Shown piece by piece: positions 1-9,243 of a DNA stretch of 34,440 nt; the first letter of the stretch is position 1; each line of letters begins with the position of its first letter. Both the position numbers and the translations under genes were made by a program. The stretch lies in contig WQSB01000009.1 of assembly GCA_009788085.1 (NCBI GenBank), forward strand, positions 1 to 34,440, in the 5' to 3' direction. The notes beneath the pieces were generated by a model, which was given only the letters and a program-made list of their open reading frames with translations, did no database searches and was not told the origin of the DNA. The stretch comes from Defluviitaleaceae bacterium (GTDB taxonomy: Bacteria; Bacillota; Clostridia; Lachnospirales; WQUN01).

Positions 1-1177
1 AAGATGAAACACCCTCAATTGCTGTAACTGAAATGGGTGTAGTGATAAATGCTGGCTCGACTTCATTAATATTTCCCGTCCTAAATGAGTGAATCGTCAC
101 TCGAGGTGGAATTCTCTTAGGTACTTGGAACATGAAACCAGATGCAAAGATGCCATTTCTGTCAACAATGCTTCTTGTAAGGGCCGTATGCACTGTAGCC
201 GCACCAGGAGCAATATGGTATGGATACGATTTTTCATAAAACCGCATACAGGTTAGTAACTCCCGCCCGAAATCCATCGGCACACGGTTGGCCAGAGTGG
301 AAACAGTGCCGGGTACGAGTTCGACGGCTTCAATATCAATAAAAGAGCCGACGGGAGTTCCTTCTATGGAGCCCACATTAAAGGTTAATACCCCCGCAGC
401 ATTTCTCCATAAGTATGTGACAAATGACGTATTCCCAAGAGGCGTCATGCCACCGCTCCAATTTGAGCCATTGATTAAAGGGATGGCGTGTGTATTAAAA
501 AATATACCTTCGGGAATTTTTACTGACAATGTTACTGTCATACCAGCATAAGAATCTGGAAACTCAATGGATTGCGAGAAGACAGTATCAGGACGAATGG
601 TTGATGTACGAGTAAGTCTGATGCCACCGTTTTGCATGGTTAAAGTTCCACAAGCTACAGCCCATCTGTCAATACTATAAATGGCCCCCCAATTTAGATT
701 TTCATACTCCATCAACCCTCTCTGGTTAATAATACTTGCTATATGCCTAAAATCCCAATTGCGGAGGATGTTTTGGCCGGCAACTACGCTCTGGATAGCG
801 GTTAATTCATTCGCCATATTGTCCAATTCTGAATTAGCGTGATTCAAAGCACTACTAAGACTTTTAGTATTTTCTACCAAAGCCCGGTAATGTGCCTCCG
901 TGAAGTTACAGGCTATTGTTGTGCCCTGCGGCCATGCTTGCGCTGTACCTTGATAGCCTCGCTCCACTGTGAGAGTATTGCCGCTTACCGCTATTACCCT
1001 GATGGTTTCAGCATTGGGGAAACCTCCACCTAGTACGAGTACATAGGGTTCGTTGGTTTCTGGGAAACCTGTTGTGCTTTGTACGGTTATAATTGTGTCC
1101 GTTTCGGACACGTCCGCCGTTATAAATGTTTCGGGGCTATTTACTGCGCCGGGAAACATCGGTAATAATTCAATCAT
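1..1177 (-). CDS. Tail fibre / receptor-binding-like protein, partial
   Basis: The frame is open from an ATG at 1177 to the left edge (392 residues, C-terminus missing). The ATG shares the ATGA overlap with the stop of the preceding tail gene, so the two are translationally coupled. Residues 1-100 form a small beta-rich region (VTVERGYQGTAQAWPQGT-like turn near residue 75). From about residue 145 comes a segment reading NILRNWDF...INQRG...W...SIDRWAV, the hallmark of the carbohydrate-binding-like modules found in many Firmicutes phage tail fibres. Location at the distal end of the tail operon fits a host-recognition role. The fibre function is family inference; the missing C-terminus prevents a firmer call. 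Confidence 0.7.
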   Translation of the reverse strand, partial: MIELLPMFPGAVNSPETFITADVSETDTIITVQSTTGFPETNEPYVLVLGGGFPNAETIRVIAVSGNTLTVERGYQGTAQAWPQGTTIACNFTEAHYRALVENTKSLSSALNHANSELDNMANELTAIQSVVAGQNILRNWDFRHIASIINQRGLMEYENLNWGAIYSIDRWAVACGTLTMQNGGIRLTRTSTIRPDTVFSQSIEFPDSYAGMTVTLSVKIPEGIFFNTHAIPLINGSNWSGGMTPLGNTSFVTYLWRNAAGVLTFNVGSIEGTPVGSFIDIEAVELVPGTVSTLANRVPMDFGRELLTCMRFYEKSYPYHIAPGAATVHTALTRSIVDRNGIFASGFMFQVPKRIPPRVTIHSFRTGNINEVEPAFITTPISVTAIEGVSS

Positions 1178-3297
1178 AGATTTTCGCCTCCCCTCGAATT
1201 TGTAAAGACACTTAAAAAAACACACGCCGCTATGCGTGTGCGAGTGTTTGGTATAATTTCCAGCCGGTGCCAAGCGTTACGGACAATGCGCCCGCCGCCG
1301 TCTGTCCGTAGAAATGGGATGATGTTTATATCGTCCAGGCTTCCGGTGATGGGCACGGTGTTGCCATCAACCCGGATACTTATGCTTTCCGCCCGCTCCC
1401 CGGTGACTATGCCAAATTCTATATCATGGGTATGGTCGGGTAGGGTAATCCCGTGGTCGTGCGGTGGAATGGTTACGTTATGACTATGGGCCGGTATGGT
1501 TACACTGTGGCCATGGGCCGGTATGGTTACGCTGTGGCTATGGGCCGGTATGGTTACACTGTGACTGTGACCGGGGATGGTTACGGTGTGACTGTGGCCG
1601 GGTATCGTCAATTGATGAGAGTGGGCTGATATTATATGAGTATGGGCCATGCCGTGAGTGTGGGCAATCAGCTGATATGAATGCTGGTGCTGGTTAATTG
1701 TGTGATTATGCTGGCTGGGTGTGCTCGATACAGTTGAAAAGTTTATAAACGACCCTGCATAACCCGTATGCTGCCCTGTGCCAAAACCCCCGCTTCCGGT
1801 GACTGTTTGATTACTTGCCCCGCTTGTGCCCCCGCCACCGTTTTGCGTTGTGGCGGCTTGCTGGGCTTGCGTAGAGGTTGTGGGAGTTTGCGTACTTGTG
1901 GTAGAGGTAGTCGGGCTCTGAACGGCTTGCTGCGTGGTGGTATGGGTCAAGGTATTTTGCTGTGTGGTTGTGGCCGTTGTCCCGCCGCCACTGGTGGAGG
2001 TTTGAGTAGTCCCGCCGCCGCTGGACGTGGTAGATGTTACCCCACCGCCTCCCCGGATAGCTCTGGAAAATGCCCGGTATGGTTCTAAGCGTACTCTCAA
2101 ACGGGCTTGATTGATATTTACCATACCCGCATCAATGAAAAATTCAAAAACTGCGGGAAACCCCGGTTCTGCATTATCTGCAAATGGGATATGTTGCGGT
2201 GTTTCAGAGCCTTGGGCGTAGGTTTCATTTATCCGCGCTCGCTCCTGTAGTGCGGCAATGCTCCCGGCTACATTGCGGTCTTTGTTGGCAATGACTACGA
2301 CTATATCCGCAGTGGTTACGTCGGGTTTGTATATTTCCATTATTCTAGTGTCTAGGTCAATGCCATCCGCCCGGTCGATAACCCGCACCATTTTGCCTTC
2401 TCGGAATTCGTCAAATTCATCATGGGTACGCTTGAAGAGGTCTATAGACTCTACAGAATAACTTACATATGGATGTTTGAGTTCTTCTAGCATTTGGCTG
2501 CCTGTGGCCATTAAGCTATCAGCATTTTCAAAACGACGGTCTGTCCAGATACTTTGTTTTACTCCGTAAATGGGTATAGTATCTGCATCCAAAAATGGTA
2601 CGCCATTATTAACGCTTGCAATAGTAAGCTGGTTGTCCCCCTCTCCGTAGCCAAGCGGATATATACGGGTTACAAGATTTTTAACATCCATATTTTTTGT
2701 TACGCCTTGCATATTTTTGCGGCGGCGCAGCTCGCATCCTATTTCCGTTTCCGCCCGTACAAGGTTAAATGTCCACGGATAAGATGTTGTGTCATACGTA
2801 AAATGCCATTTGTTTATAAATGGCCGGGGGATAGAGAATAATGCCGCAAGCAAATTTTCACTTTCCCATTTATATAAAAATTGATGGTTGAAATCACAGC
2901 GGCCAAGCCGCCAATTTTGTGTAGTCTGAAAACTCAATACATAATTTATAGCTTCCGGCGTGAATACGCCCCTATTGCCAATTTGGTGAAACTTGAAAAG
3001 CACATCATCTAAAAGCGTAATTATTACATGCTCACAGGCATATGTTCGAAAGCCTTTTACAGCGCGGGTGAAATCTTCCCCCACGATGCGGAAAAGTTCT
3101 ATGCGCCGCCTTTCATCAAAAATTTCTACATAGTTAAAGGGCTTGCAATATTCATTTTTAGGGTCGTCCGCCGGAAGTGTAAAAGAAGCTGTCCAAAGGC
3201 CGTTGAAAACCTCTCTATAGCCTGCTTTCCCATTTTCCAGCACGGCCTCCAACTCCATACGCTGATTATATATTCGCGGCTTATTTGCTACGCTCAA
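1174..3297 (-). CDS. Tail endopeptidase/tail-spike (Tal-like) protein with His-rich C-terminus
   Basis: 707 residues, starting at TTG 3297 behind an AAAGGGGG ribosome binding site. Residues about 1-380 resemble the N-terminal domain of siphovirus minor structural proteins (gp37-like/Prophage tail endopeptidase family), which form the tail-tip hub below the Dit ring. Residues about 420-515 are a low-complexity Thr/Ser/Gln/Gly linker. Then come about a dozen H-x-H motifs, the last seven in exact 9-residue repeats (HSHSVTIPA type, residues 559-625), and an 82-residue C-terminal domain. H-x-H motifs coordinate iron in trimeric phage spikes and fibres, so this stretch may be a metal-stabilised shaft. 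No peptidase catalytic site could be identified by eye. It lies 15 bp after the upstream gene and overlaps the fibre gene by 4 bp. Confidence 0.72.
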   Translation of the reverse strand: MSVANKPRIYNQRMELEAVLENGKAGYREVFNGLWTASFTLPADDPKNEYCKPFNYVEIFDERRRIELFRIVGEDFTRAVKGFRTYACEHVIITLLDDVLFKFHQIGNRGVFTPEAINYVLSFQTTQNWRLGRCDFNHQFLYKWESENLLAALFSIPRPFINKWHFTYDTTSYPWTFNLVRAETEIGCELRRRKNMQGVTKNMDVKNLVTRIYPLGYGEGDNQLTIASVNNGVPFLDADTIPIYGVKQSIWTDRRFENADSLMATGSQMLEELKHPYVSYSVESIDLFKRTHDEFDEFREGKMVRVIDRADGIDLDTRIMEIYKPDVTTADIVVVIANKDRNVAGSIAALQERARINETYAQGSETPQHIPFADNAEPGFPAVFEFFIDAGMVNINQARLRVRLEPYRAFSRAIRGGGGVTSTTSSGGGTTQTSTSGGGTTATTTQQNTLTHTTTQQAVQSPTTSTTSTQTPTTSTQAQQAATTQNGGGGTSGASNQTVTGSGGFGTGQHTGYAGSFINFSTVSSTPSQHNHTINQHQHSYQLIAHTHGMAHTHIISAHSHQLTIPGHSHTVTIPGHSHSVTIPAHSHSVTIPAHGHSVTIPAHSHNVTIPPHDHGITLPDHTHDIEFGIVTGERAESISIRVDGNTVPITGSLDDINIIPFLRTDGGGRIVRNAWHRLEIIPNTRTRIAACVFLSVFTNSRGGENL
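1423..1623 (-). repeat. 27-nt tandem repeats encoding HxH nonapeptides
   Basis: Seven and a half consecutive units of 27 nt encode the 9-residue pattern H-S-H-x-V-T-I-P-x. The central units are almost identical at DNA level (GGTATGGTTACACTGTGGC-like on the + strand), while the outer ones have diverged. Near identity suggests recent expansion by slippage or recombination. Confidence 0.9.
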
Positions 3298-3312
3298 TAC
3301 TTCCAGCCCCCT

Positions 3313-4155
3313 TTATAACCATGCATCACGCCAAAGCACTCGCATATCCGCCCGGTCGTTGATGTTTCCACTTGTAAATGTAAGTTCATTTTCAGATGGA
3401 TTAAGTAGGAAAAATTCACTATCACGGCTTAGGAAGCGCATCACATTTTGACCATCCATTGTTATAGTCATGTTATCTGTGTCTATGACAAGCTCCCCGC
3501 CCACTCCCATAACAAGATTGGGTAAGTGAATATGTTCGTAACGCCAAATATTAAAACTCTCACTAAATATCATGAGAGCAATGTGGGCCGCACTTCGTAT
3601 GGACTGTGCAGCACTAAGACGGCTTGCAGTGGCGGTTAATGCTATCGCCTTATTTCCCTCAAATGGGATATTGATGCCTAGTGGGGCGTCCGTGCCCAAA
3701 GAAATAGCTGTGTTGCCATGCAATGGTTTAAATCGGCTAAGCATTCCCCCGGAAGCTAGAGAAATTTCCCCGCTTCCGTGGAATGCATTAATAGTGTTTA
3801 AGTGGCTTGCGGCGGATAATTTCATATCAACATTGCTTTTTATGGCTGCGACAAGGTTGAATTTTCCCGCCATTTCGAGGTTAATGACAATGTCAATATT
3901 GCCGCTTATTGTGCGTCGTCGTGCAATGTTGTCGCTTTCGGCTGTTAAACTAATGGAAGCTTTACTTTGCATGTATCGCGGGATGCCTTTATATCCTTTT
4001 AGTATCAACTTTATTGGAACTTCCCCGCTTAAACCATGCGCCACGGACATGCTGCCATTAAGGGATAGGCTGGCGTTTACATCGCCCTCTAAATAAACCC
4101 TGCCTGTGCTTCTGCGATTAAACCGCCCCCTGTTAAATGGCTGTCTATTAAACAT
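3313..4155 (-). CDS. Tail protein with repeated N-terminus and Dit-like C-terminal domain
   Basis: 280 residues; ATG at 4155 behind AAAAGGGGCG. It opens with MFNRQPFNRGRFN, a signature of a Clostridia prophage tail family. Residues 25-200 contain imperfect repeats of about 27 residues (pattern GxxxISLxAxxxL...FxG), probably beta-solenoid or stacked beta hairpins. The last 75 residues (GGELVIDTDNMTITMDGQNV ... SEFFLLNPSENELTFTSGN ... W) match the C-terminal galectin-like half of distal tail proteins. The separate gene at 4571-5116 carries the N-terminal half, so the two may work as a split Dit. The domain assignment is from recalled patterns, not a search. Confidence 0.6.
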   Translation of the reverse strand: MFNRQPFNRGRFNRRSTGRVYLEGDVNASLSLNGSMSVAHGLSGEVPIKLILKGYKGIPRYMQSKASISLTAESDNIARRRTISGNIDIVINLEMAGKFNLVAAIKSNVDMKLSAASHLNTINAFHGSGEISLASGGMLSRFKPLHGNTAISLGTDAPLGINIPFEGNKAIALTATASRLSAAQSIRSAAHIALMIFSESFNIWRYEHIHLPNLVMGVGGELVIDTDNMTITMDGQNVMRFLSRDSEFFLLNPSENELTFTSGNINDRADMRVLWRDAWL

Positions 4156-4175
4156 ATGCCCGCGCCCCTTTTGTT

Positions 4176-4574
4176 TTAGTCAAATGTGATGGCAAGTGAC
4201 CCTTCACGATATACGGCCTCATCTCCGGCCATTATTTCCCGTGGCACTGGTACAGCACCATGTACCATAAGTTCTCCGCCCGTTGCGGCTGTGAAAATTC
4301 CAAAGTGCGTGATATTGCCCCAATTGGCAGAAGCAACCGGGAATATTATCTCTGCGTCATTTTCGATTTGTGCCTTGCCTAGTTCTGTTTGTATCGGGGC
4401 TGTAAATGTTCCCGGCTGCCGTTCGTAATTTCCGCCGCTTACTTCCGTGCCTATGTTCTCATCTGTAGGGTCTGAAATAAGCAACCCTATAAATGGTTGT
4501 GGCGGCGGGGTTGGTATATTGCGGAAAAAATGGTTTAATGCGGTTACTTCAAGCCAATTTGATGCACTACTCAT
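4176..4574 (-). CDS. Small tail-fibre-like virion protein
   Basis: 132 residues; ATG at 4574 in an ATGA overlap with the upstream Dit-like gene. It has the pattern of a widespread small phage protein: N-terminal amphipathic stretch (ALNHFFRN), then IGLLISDPT, EVSGGNYERQ, ISFP-like region (EIIFPVASANWGNITHFGIF), TGGELMVHGAV, and a final G-S-L-A-I-T-F-D. Members are usually annotated as phage tail fibre or minor virion proteins. It lies between two genes carrying halves of a Dit-like protein. Its exact location in the particle is not known from the sequence. Confidence 0.6.
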   Translation of the reverse strand: MSSASNWLEVTALNHFFRNIPTPPPQPFIGLLISDPTDENIGTEVSGGNYERQPGTFTAPIQTELGKAQIENDAEIIFPVASANWGNITHFGIFTAATGGELMVHGAVPVPREIMAGDEAVYREGSLAITFD

Positions 4575-5116
4575 CGTACTATTGCCCTCCTTGTGATTCT
4601 TATATTTGTTATTGCTGTTGTACCTGTGTTTCGTACAAATATCATGCAGGGTGTTTGCTGTGTTCCGTGGCTGTATATGGGTATCATACCGCCGCTGGCG
4701 ACGCCTGCATTAATACTTTGCCTATGATGAATGGTTTTGGCGAATGGCTGGCATTCGAAAATTATGGTCGCCCGCTTCGCGGTTATTAGTTGGTCTGTGT
4801 CTACGGCTTCATATACTACGGCGGTATAGGCTTTGTCGGGCTCATCGTCAAAATATAAGAGCCCTTTGCCGCTTAACCAGTGGGCCACGCTACGAGCAAG
4901 GATTTGTAAATTCGGCTCATCTACGTCTATAAAGCAAATATCCACAGATACTTGCCGGGTGTTATATGTTTCGCCGCCGAAATCTACCGTACCATGTCGC
5001 CCGTTAATGACATAATCATTACGTCGCAGAGAGGGCAACAACCCCCTTGATGCGTACTCCATTGCCATTATGTTAAATTCCTTACTGTGTTTATCAGCGA
5101 AAAAGAATCCTATCAC
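4571..5116 (-). CDS. Distal tail protein N-terminal half (Dit-like)
   Basis: 181 residues from GTG 5116, which overlaps the tape measure stop by 4 bp (GTGA). The sequence (FFADKHSKEFNIMAM..., R-R-N-D-Y-V-I-N-G-R-H-G, VSVDICFID, ARSVAHWLSGKGLLYFDDEP, IIFECQPFAK) matches the N-terminal ring-forming domain of SPP1 gp19.1/Dit family proteins, which join the tail tube to the tip. Typical Dit proteins are about 230-280 residues with a second galectin-like domain. Here the frame stops a few strands into it (TPCMIFVRNTGTTAITNIRI), and a matching C-terminal end is found in the gene at 3313-4155. Confidence 0.75.
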   Translation of the reverse strand: MIGFFFADKHSKEFNIMAMEYASRGLLPSLRRNDYVINGRHGTVDFGGETYNTRQVSVDICFIDVDEPNLQILARSVAHWLSGKGLLYFDDEPDKAYTAVVYEAVDTDQLITAKRATIIFECQPFAKTIHHRQSINAGVASGGMIPIYSHGTQQTPCMIFVRNTGTTAITNIRITRRAIVR

Positions 5117-8100
5117 GGCTGGAACACCATCCCCCCTATTCGGCCCGCATAGCCCACTTCCCGGCTAATTTCGCGTGTAACCTCTTTTGCAATTTTTGAA
5201 ATATCCGCATCCTCGCGGATAGAATAATGCCCGCCTGTCATATCAACTTTGATAGAGATAGGCGGGCCTGTGGTTGCAGTGGCATATTGCTGGCCAGTTA
5301 CGCGCTTTGCATAGTTTTGCATAGTTGGAAGCGCGTTATTGACGCTTTGCAAAATATCATTTGTGGAAAATATAAATTCCGACGGGTCTATATAAAGGCT
5401 GTCTATAACCCGCTCGGTAATACGTTTACAGGCTTCCACAAGTTGGTTTTCTTTGGATAAGAGCCCGATTATTACGCCATCGCCTAGCTGCATACCCATT
5501 TCCGTGGTGCGTCGGGACGGTGAAGAAATGGCCGCCGCTGCTCTCATGGCCGCAAGTGCGTTGTTAATCATGTTTCGGCCAGCGTTTGACACTATGCTAT
5601 CGCCGCTTTGTATGCCACGGGCTACGCCGTTCGCCATTTCTATACCGATGCTGTCAAAATGGGCGTTCATTACGGCCATGTCTGCAACGCGGCGCATATC
5701 CTCTACTTGGCGGCGGGTAGCGTTGTCTATATCGTGACTGTGATTAATTTTATCAGCTATAGCATTGATAAAGGCTCGGGCCAAGGTTCTGGCGGTATCA
5801 GTCACACGGGGTTGAATATCAGCTACACCTCTTATCAAGCCCTCACCGGCGAATACACCTATTCTTTGTGTTGCACGGCTGGGCGATTGACTTTCAAGTT
5901 CGCGATTAAGGGAATTCAAAAGATTTTCCCCGGTGCTTTCCCCTGCATTTCTTACCTCGTCTTGCATACTGTCTATGCCATTTGTAAAACCTTCCACGGC
6001 ATTTGTCCCAGCACTATCAAAGCCTATGGATGAAATTGTATTGTCCAATGATTCAAAGGCGGATGTTATTTGTGATACAAGTGCGTCCTCCATGCCTTGA
6101 TTTTCAAGTATGGTGTTGGCTACACTGTTTATGAGCTTTTCGGCGGACTCCATAACCCCGGCGGGGTCAAATTCCCGCTTCATGGATTCAACTGCAACCC
6201 GTGTCGAGTTTTCAAAGGCATCATTAAGGGCGTCTAGTTCTTCATCGGAAGCATCTACTAATTCTCGCACGGTTGCGGCGGCGGCTGGCCCGGCATCGCG
6301 CAATTGCTGTATAAGCCCTTGGTCTACGCCACGTTCCGTAAGAATGGCGATATTTGTACTCCATTCTTCTACGGCGCGGGCATTTTCCTGTAAATTCGCG
6401 GTTAAATTCTGTACGGATATTGCAGCATTTTCGGAAACGGTGCTGAAAGCGTTGGAAGCAATCCGCTGGTAATTCTCAAAAGAGCGGTTCATTTTATCCA
6501 GAGCTTTAGTTTGGGCCTGCTCCAATTCCTCGGCGGCTCGGGCCTGTTCTTCCATTTCGGCGGTTAATTCCGCCACGGCTTCTGCTGCGTCATGATGCGC
6601 TTTTTCCAAATATACCAGCGCGGCGGCATAAGCCTCTACACTTTCTGCTACAGCATCTTGCATTTGGACATTGGCTTCGATGGCAGCTTTGTAATTTTCT
6701 TCGGCGGTTATGAGGTCTCGAATGGCATCTTCCAAGGCGCGGCGGTCGGCGCGGCGGCGGTTTGTGCCATCATTAAGCTTTTCCTCCAAAGCTTCCCTCT
6801 GTTCCGCTACGGCCATTGCTTCCGCTTGCAGGTCTATAAATTCCCGCTCCAGCCGGGAGCGTTCTGTAAGCTGGGCATCTAAGGCGGCTCTTTTTTCGGC
6901 GGCCCTTAGATATGCTTGTAAGGCTTCCGTAGTTAAATTTAAAGCCCCGGTTTGCTCGTCATAGGCCAAGGTTAAACCGGGTACGCCTCGGTTAAGCTCT
7001 TCTATTTTGTGGCGCAGGGTTTCCATTTCTCCGGCGGATAGATTTTGCTTTGAACTTAAATAGGCGATGCTGTCCGCGAGGCTCCGGTAATATTCTGCTT
7101 GGTTTTGTAGCCCTGTTATTTGTTGCTGGAATTGTGCCGCCGCTGTAGCCGATGCATTTTTTAATTCTTGCTGCCGCTCGGTTAGGCGGGCAGTTTCGTC
7201 AGCCATTTCTCGGTAGGCTTCGCTTACACGATTAAGCCGCACTATTAAATATGCAATACCGCCCGCTAAAGCCGCAACCCCGGCTACAATAAGCCCGATA
7301 GGATTTGCAAGCATCACAGTCTTTAATTTGATAAAGGCCGCTTTGACCGCCGCCAAAGCCCCGGTTACTGTGCCGGAGGTTTTGACAAAGGCTTTCATTG
7401 CCACGCCTTTTAAGGTAAAAGCTTTGGCGGATTTTGTGGCCGCGACGCCTGATGCAGTTGTGGCGGCTGTAGTGCCCCTCATGGTGGCGATTAATTTCAC
7501 GTTTGCGGCTTGGTACGCACCTGCGGCTTTTGTAAGTAGCGGAAATTTTGCGGCAAAATACGCTTTCGCGCCGCCCGCCGCTCCGATGGCCGTTGAAAGC
7601 GCACCGAAAGAAGATGTTATTTTCCCCGCCGTGGTAACGAGTTTTCCGCCGATAATTAAAACCGGGCCGATTGCGGCGGCAATACCCGCGATTTTTAACA
7701 CGGTGCGCTGCGTCCCTTCATCAAGGGATGCAAAACGCTGTACCAATCCGCCTACAAAATCTGTAAGCCGCTGAATATGCGGCATGAGTGCATCGGCTAT
7801 TTGCAGCTTTATTTCTTCCAGCGATGCCCGCACCCGTGCGGCGGAAGCTGTAAGCCCTTCTTGTTGTATTGCAGCCATTTCAAAGGCCACGCCCGTACCC
7901 TCGGCGGCGTTGGCGGCCTCATAAAGGCCCGCAATAGTTTCCGGCAAAGTGCCCTTAATATCTACCATACCGCCTAAGAATGCAGAGCCCATAGCTGTTG
8001 AACCTAATAGCTGGTTATAGTAACTTAATTGCGCACCCTCTAATTCACTTAGAGCATATGCAACATCCATTAAGAACGGAATACCATCCCGTAACTGGCC

Positions 8101-9228
8101 GTTTTCGTCTTCCCGTGCTACGCCCAGCCTATAGAGCGCGGCTATTTGGTCTTCCGTGGGCTGCAATAAGCTACGCAAAGCATTTTCGACGCCGCTGTAG
8201 GCTTGCGCCCCTTTGATGCCCGCCTGATATAAACGGCCAAACATGGCGGAAGCTTCCGCGCCGCTGATATTTGTAGCCTGTAGGGTTACATTTGCCCGGA
8301 ATAAATAGTTTTGCAAAGTTGATAAACTTATGCCTGTTTTCCGGTTAGTTGCGGCAAATATATTGATGAGGCTTTCGAGGTCACTGACGTCCTTGCCTGT
8401 TTTTAAGAGGTAGTCACTCAAGAAAGCTGCAACGCTTCCGAGGTCTTTAACTGTGCCTGTGGCCAATACCATGGCGGTGCGCATGACTTCCGTGGCGTGG
8501 GTTGCGTCTTGCCCGTGTATGGCGATATTTGCGTAGGCGGCGGCTATTTGTCTCGCGGTGAACGTGCCATAATTGCCGGATGCGGCCATAGTCCTGAATT
8601 CGCGGCCAAGTTTTTCAACTTCATCTGCCGCCATGCCAGTGCGGGCCTGCACAGTTCCCATTGAATTTTCAAAATCCGCGCCAACTCGTACCGCTTGCAC
8701 TCCAATGGCCATTAACGGGGCCGTAAGTGCGAGGGACATGGTTTTGCCTACATCTTGCATTTTTTTACCGGCGGCCTGCATTTTCGCGCCCGTAGCTTCC
8801 AGCTTTTGCCCTAATTCCGTCCATGGAAGCCCCCGCAGGGCCCTTTCTTGCTCTTCAAGGGCGGCGGTAGTTTCGTTTAGTTGGCGAGTAAGGGCGATGC
8901 CCTTGGCTTCCGCATTGGTCAGCTTGGTTTGTAATACCTGTACTTCCCGGGAATTTTCGCCGTATTTTTCTGTGGCGCGGGCCAGTTCTTCGTTTAATCG
9001 CTCTTGCTCTTGCCTGTTAAGTGTGATGGCATTATTAAGATGATTTTTTTGCGCAGTGAGGGTTTCTACATTGCGCTCATTTTTGCCGTATGCGGCGGTT
9101 GCTTTGTTTAATTCGGACTGGCTTTGTTTAAGCTGCCGATTAATTTCACCCATGCTCTTTTTAAAATCTGCCGCGCCGTTTATGGTTAAATCCATCGCCG
9201 CACGTCTTATAGTTTCGGCTGCCGCCAC
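5113..9228 (-). CDS. Tail tape measure protein (TP901 type)
   Basis: 1371 residues, the longest gene in the window. It sets tail length and is expelled during DNA injection. Residues 23-135 are a charged coiled coil; residues about 165-400 match the TP901 core domain (GADFENSMGTVQARTGMA..., then NRKTGISLSTLQNYL and SGAEASAMFGRLYQAG). Hydrophobic segments lie at about 511-535 and 640-664, followed by a long second coiled coil (665-960) and tail-measure C-terminal motifs ending in SPS-R (SPSRATQRIGVFAGEGLIRG and ISSPSRRTTEMGMQLGDGVI). The start is the GTG at 9228 behind a GAGGG; an in-frame ATG at 9195 is the alternative. The gene begins 16 bp after the frameshifted chaperone stop, the usual siphovirus arrangement. 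Confidence 0.92.
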   Translation of the reverse strand: MAAAETIRRAAMDLTINGAADFKKSMGEINRQLKQSQSELNKATAAYGKNERNVETLTAQKNHLNNAITLNRQEQERLNEELARATEKYGENSREVQVLQTKLTNAEAKGIALTRQLNETTAALEEQERALRGLPWTELGQKLEATGAKMQAAGKKMQDVGKTMSLALTAPLMAIGVQAVRVGADFENSMGTVQARTGMAADEVEKLGREFRTMAASGNYGTFTARQIAAAYANIAIHGQDATHATEVMRTAMVLATGTVKDLGSVAAFLSDYLLKTGKDVSDLESLINIFAATNRKTGISLSTLQNYLFRANVTLQATNISGAEASAMFGRLYQAGIKGAQAYSGVENALRSLLQPTEDQIAALYRLGVAREDENGQLRDGIPFLMDVAYALSELEGAQLSYYNQLLGSTAMGSAFLGGMVDIKGTLPETIAGLYEAANAAEGTGVAFEMAAIQQEGLTASAARVRASLEEIKLQIADALMPHIQRLTDFVGGLVQRFASLDEGTQRTVLKIAGIAAAIGPVLIIGGKLVTTAGKITSSFGALSTAIGAAGGAKAYFAAKFPLLTKAAGAYQAANVKLIATMRGTTAATTASGVAATKSAKAFTLKGVAMKAFVKTSGTVTGALAAVKAAFIKLKTVMLANPIGLIVAGVAALAGGIAYLIVRLNRVSEAYREMADETARLTERQQELKNASATAAAQFQQQITGLQNQAEYYRSLADSIAYLSSKQNLSAGEMETLRHKIEELNRGVPGLTLAYDEQTGALNLTTEALQAYLRAAEKRAALDAQLTERSRLEREFIDLQAEAMAVAEQREALEEKLNDGTNRRRADRRALEDAIRDLITAEENYKAAIEANVQMQDAVAESVEAYAAALVYLEKAHHDAAEAVAELTAEMEEQARAAEELEQAQTKALDKMNRSFENYQRIASNAFSTVSENAAISVQNLTANLQENARAVEEWSTNIAILTERGVDQGLIQQLRDAGPAAAATVRELVDASDEELDALNDAFENSTRVAVESMKREFDPAGVMESAEKLINSVANTILENQGMEDALVSQITSAFESLDNTISSIGFDSAGTNAVEGFTNGIDSMQDEVRNAGESTGENLLNSLNRELESQSPSRATQRIGVFAGEGLIRGVADIQPRVTDTARTLARAFINAIADKINHSHDIDNATRRQVEDMRRVADMAVMNAHFDSIGIEMANGVARGIQSGDSIVSNAGRNMINNALAAMRAAAAISSPSRRTTEMGMQLGDGVIIGLLSKENQLVEACKRITERVIDSLYIDPSEFIFSTNDILQSVNNALPTMQNYAKRVTGQQYATATTGPPISIKVDMTGGHYSIREDADISKIAKEVTREISREVGYAGRIGGMVFQP

Positions 9229-9243
9229 ACCCTCACACCCTCA

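Noticed and set aside
1423-1623. CRISPR-like array of short repeats
   Set aside because: The units are directly adjacent with no spacers and are in frame, encoding the histidine repeats of the tail protein.
3572-4096. 174-codon open frame on the + strand
   Set aside because: It is the antisense shadow of the tail protein gene at 3313-4155, without a ribosome binding site, and its translation is low in recognisable motifs.
7328-7774. 148-codon + strand frame rich in Ala/Val/Pro
   Set aside because: Shadow of the alanine-rich part of the tape measure gene; composition follows from reading its complement.
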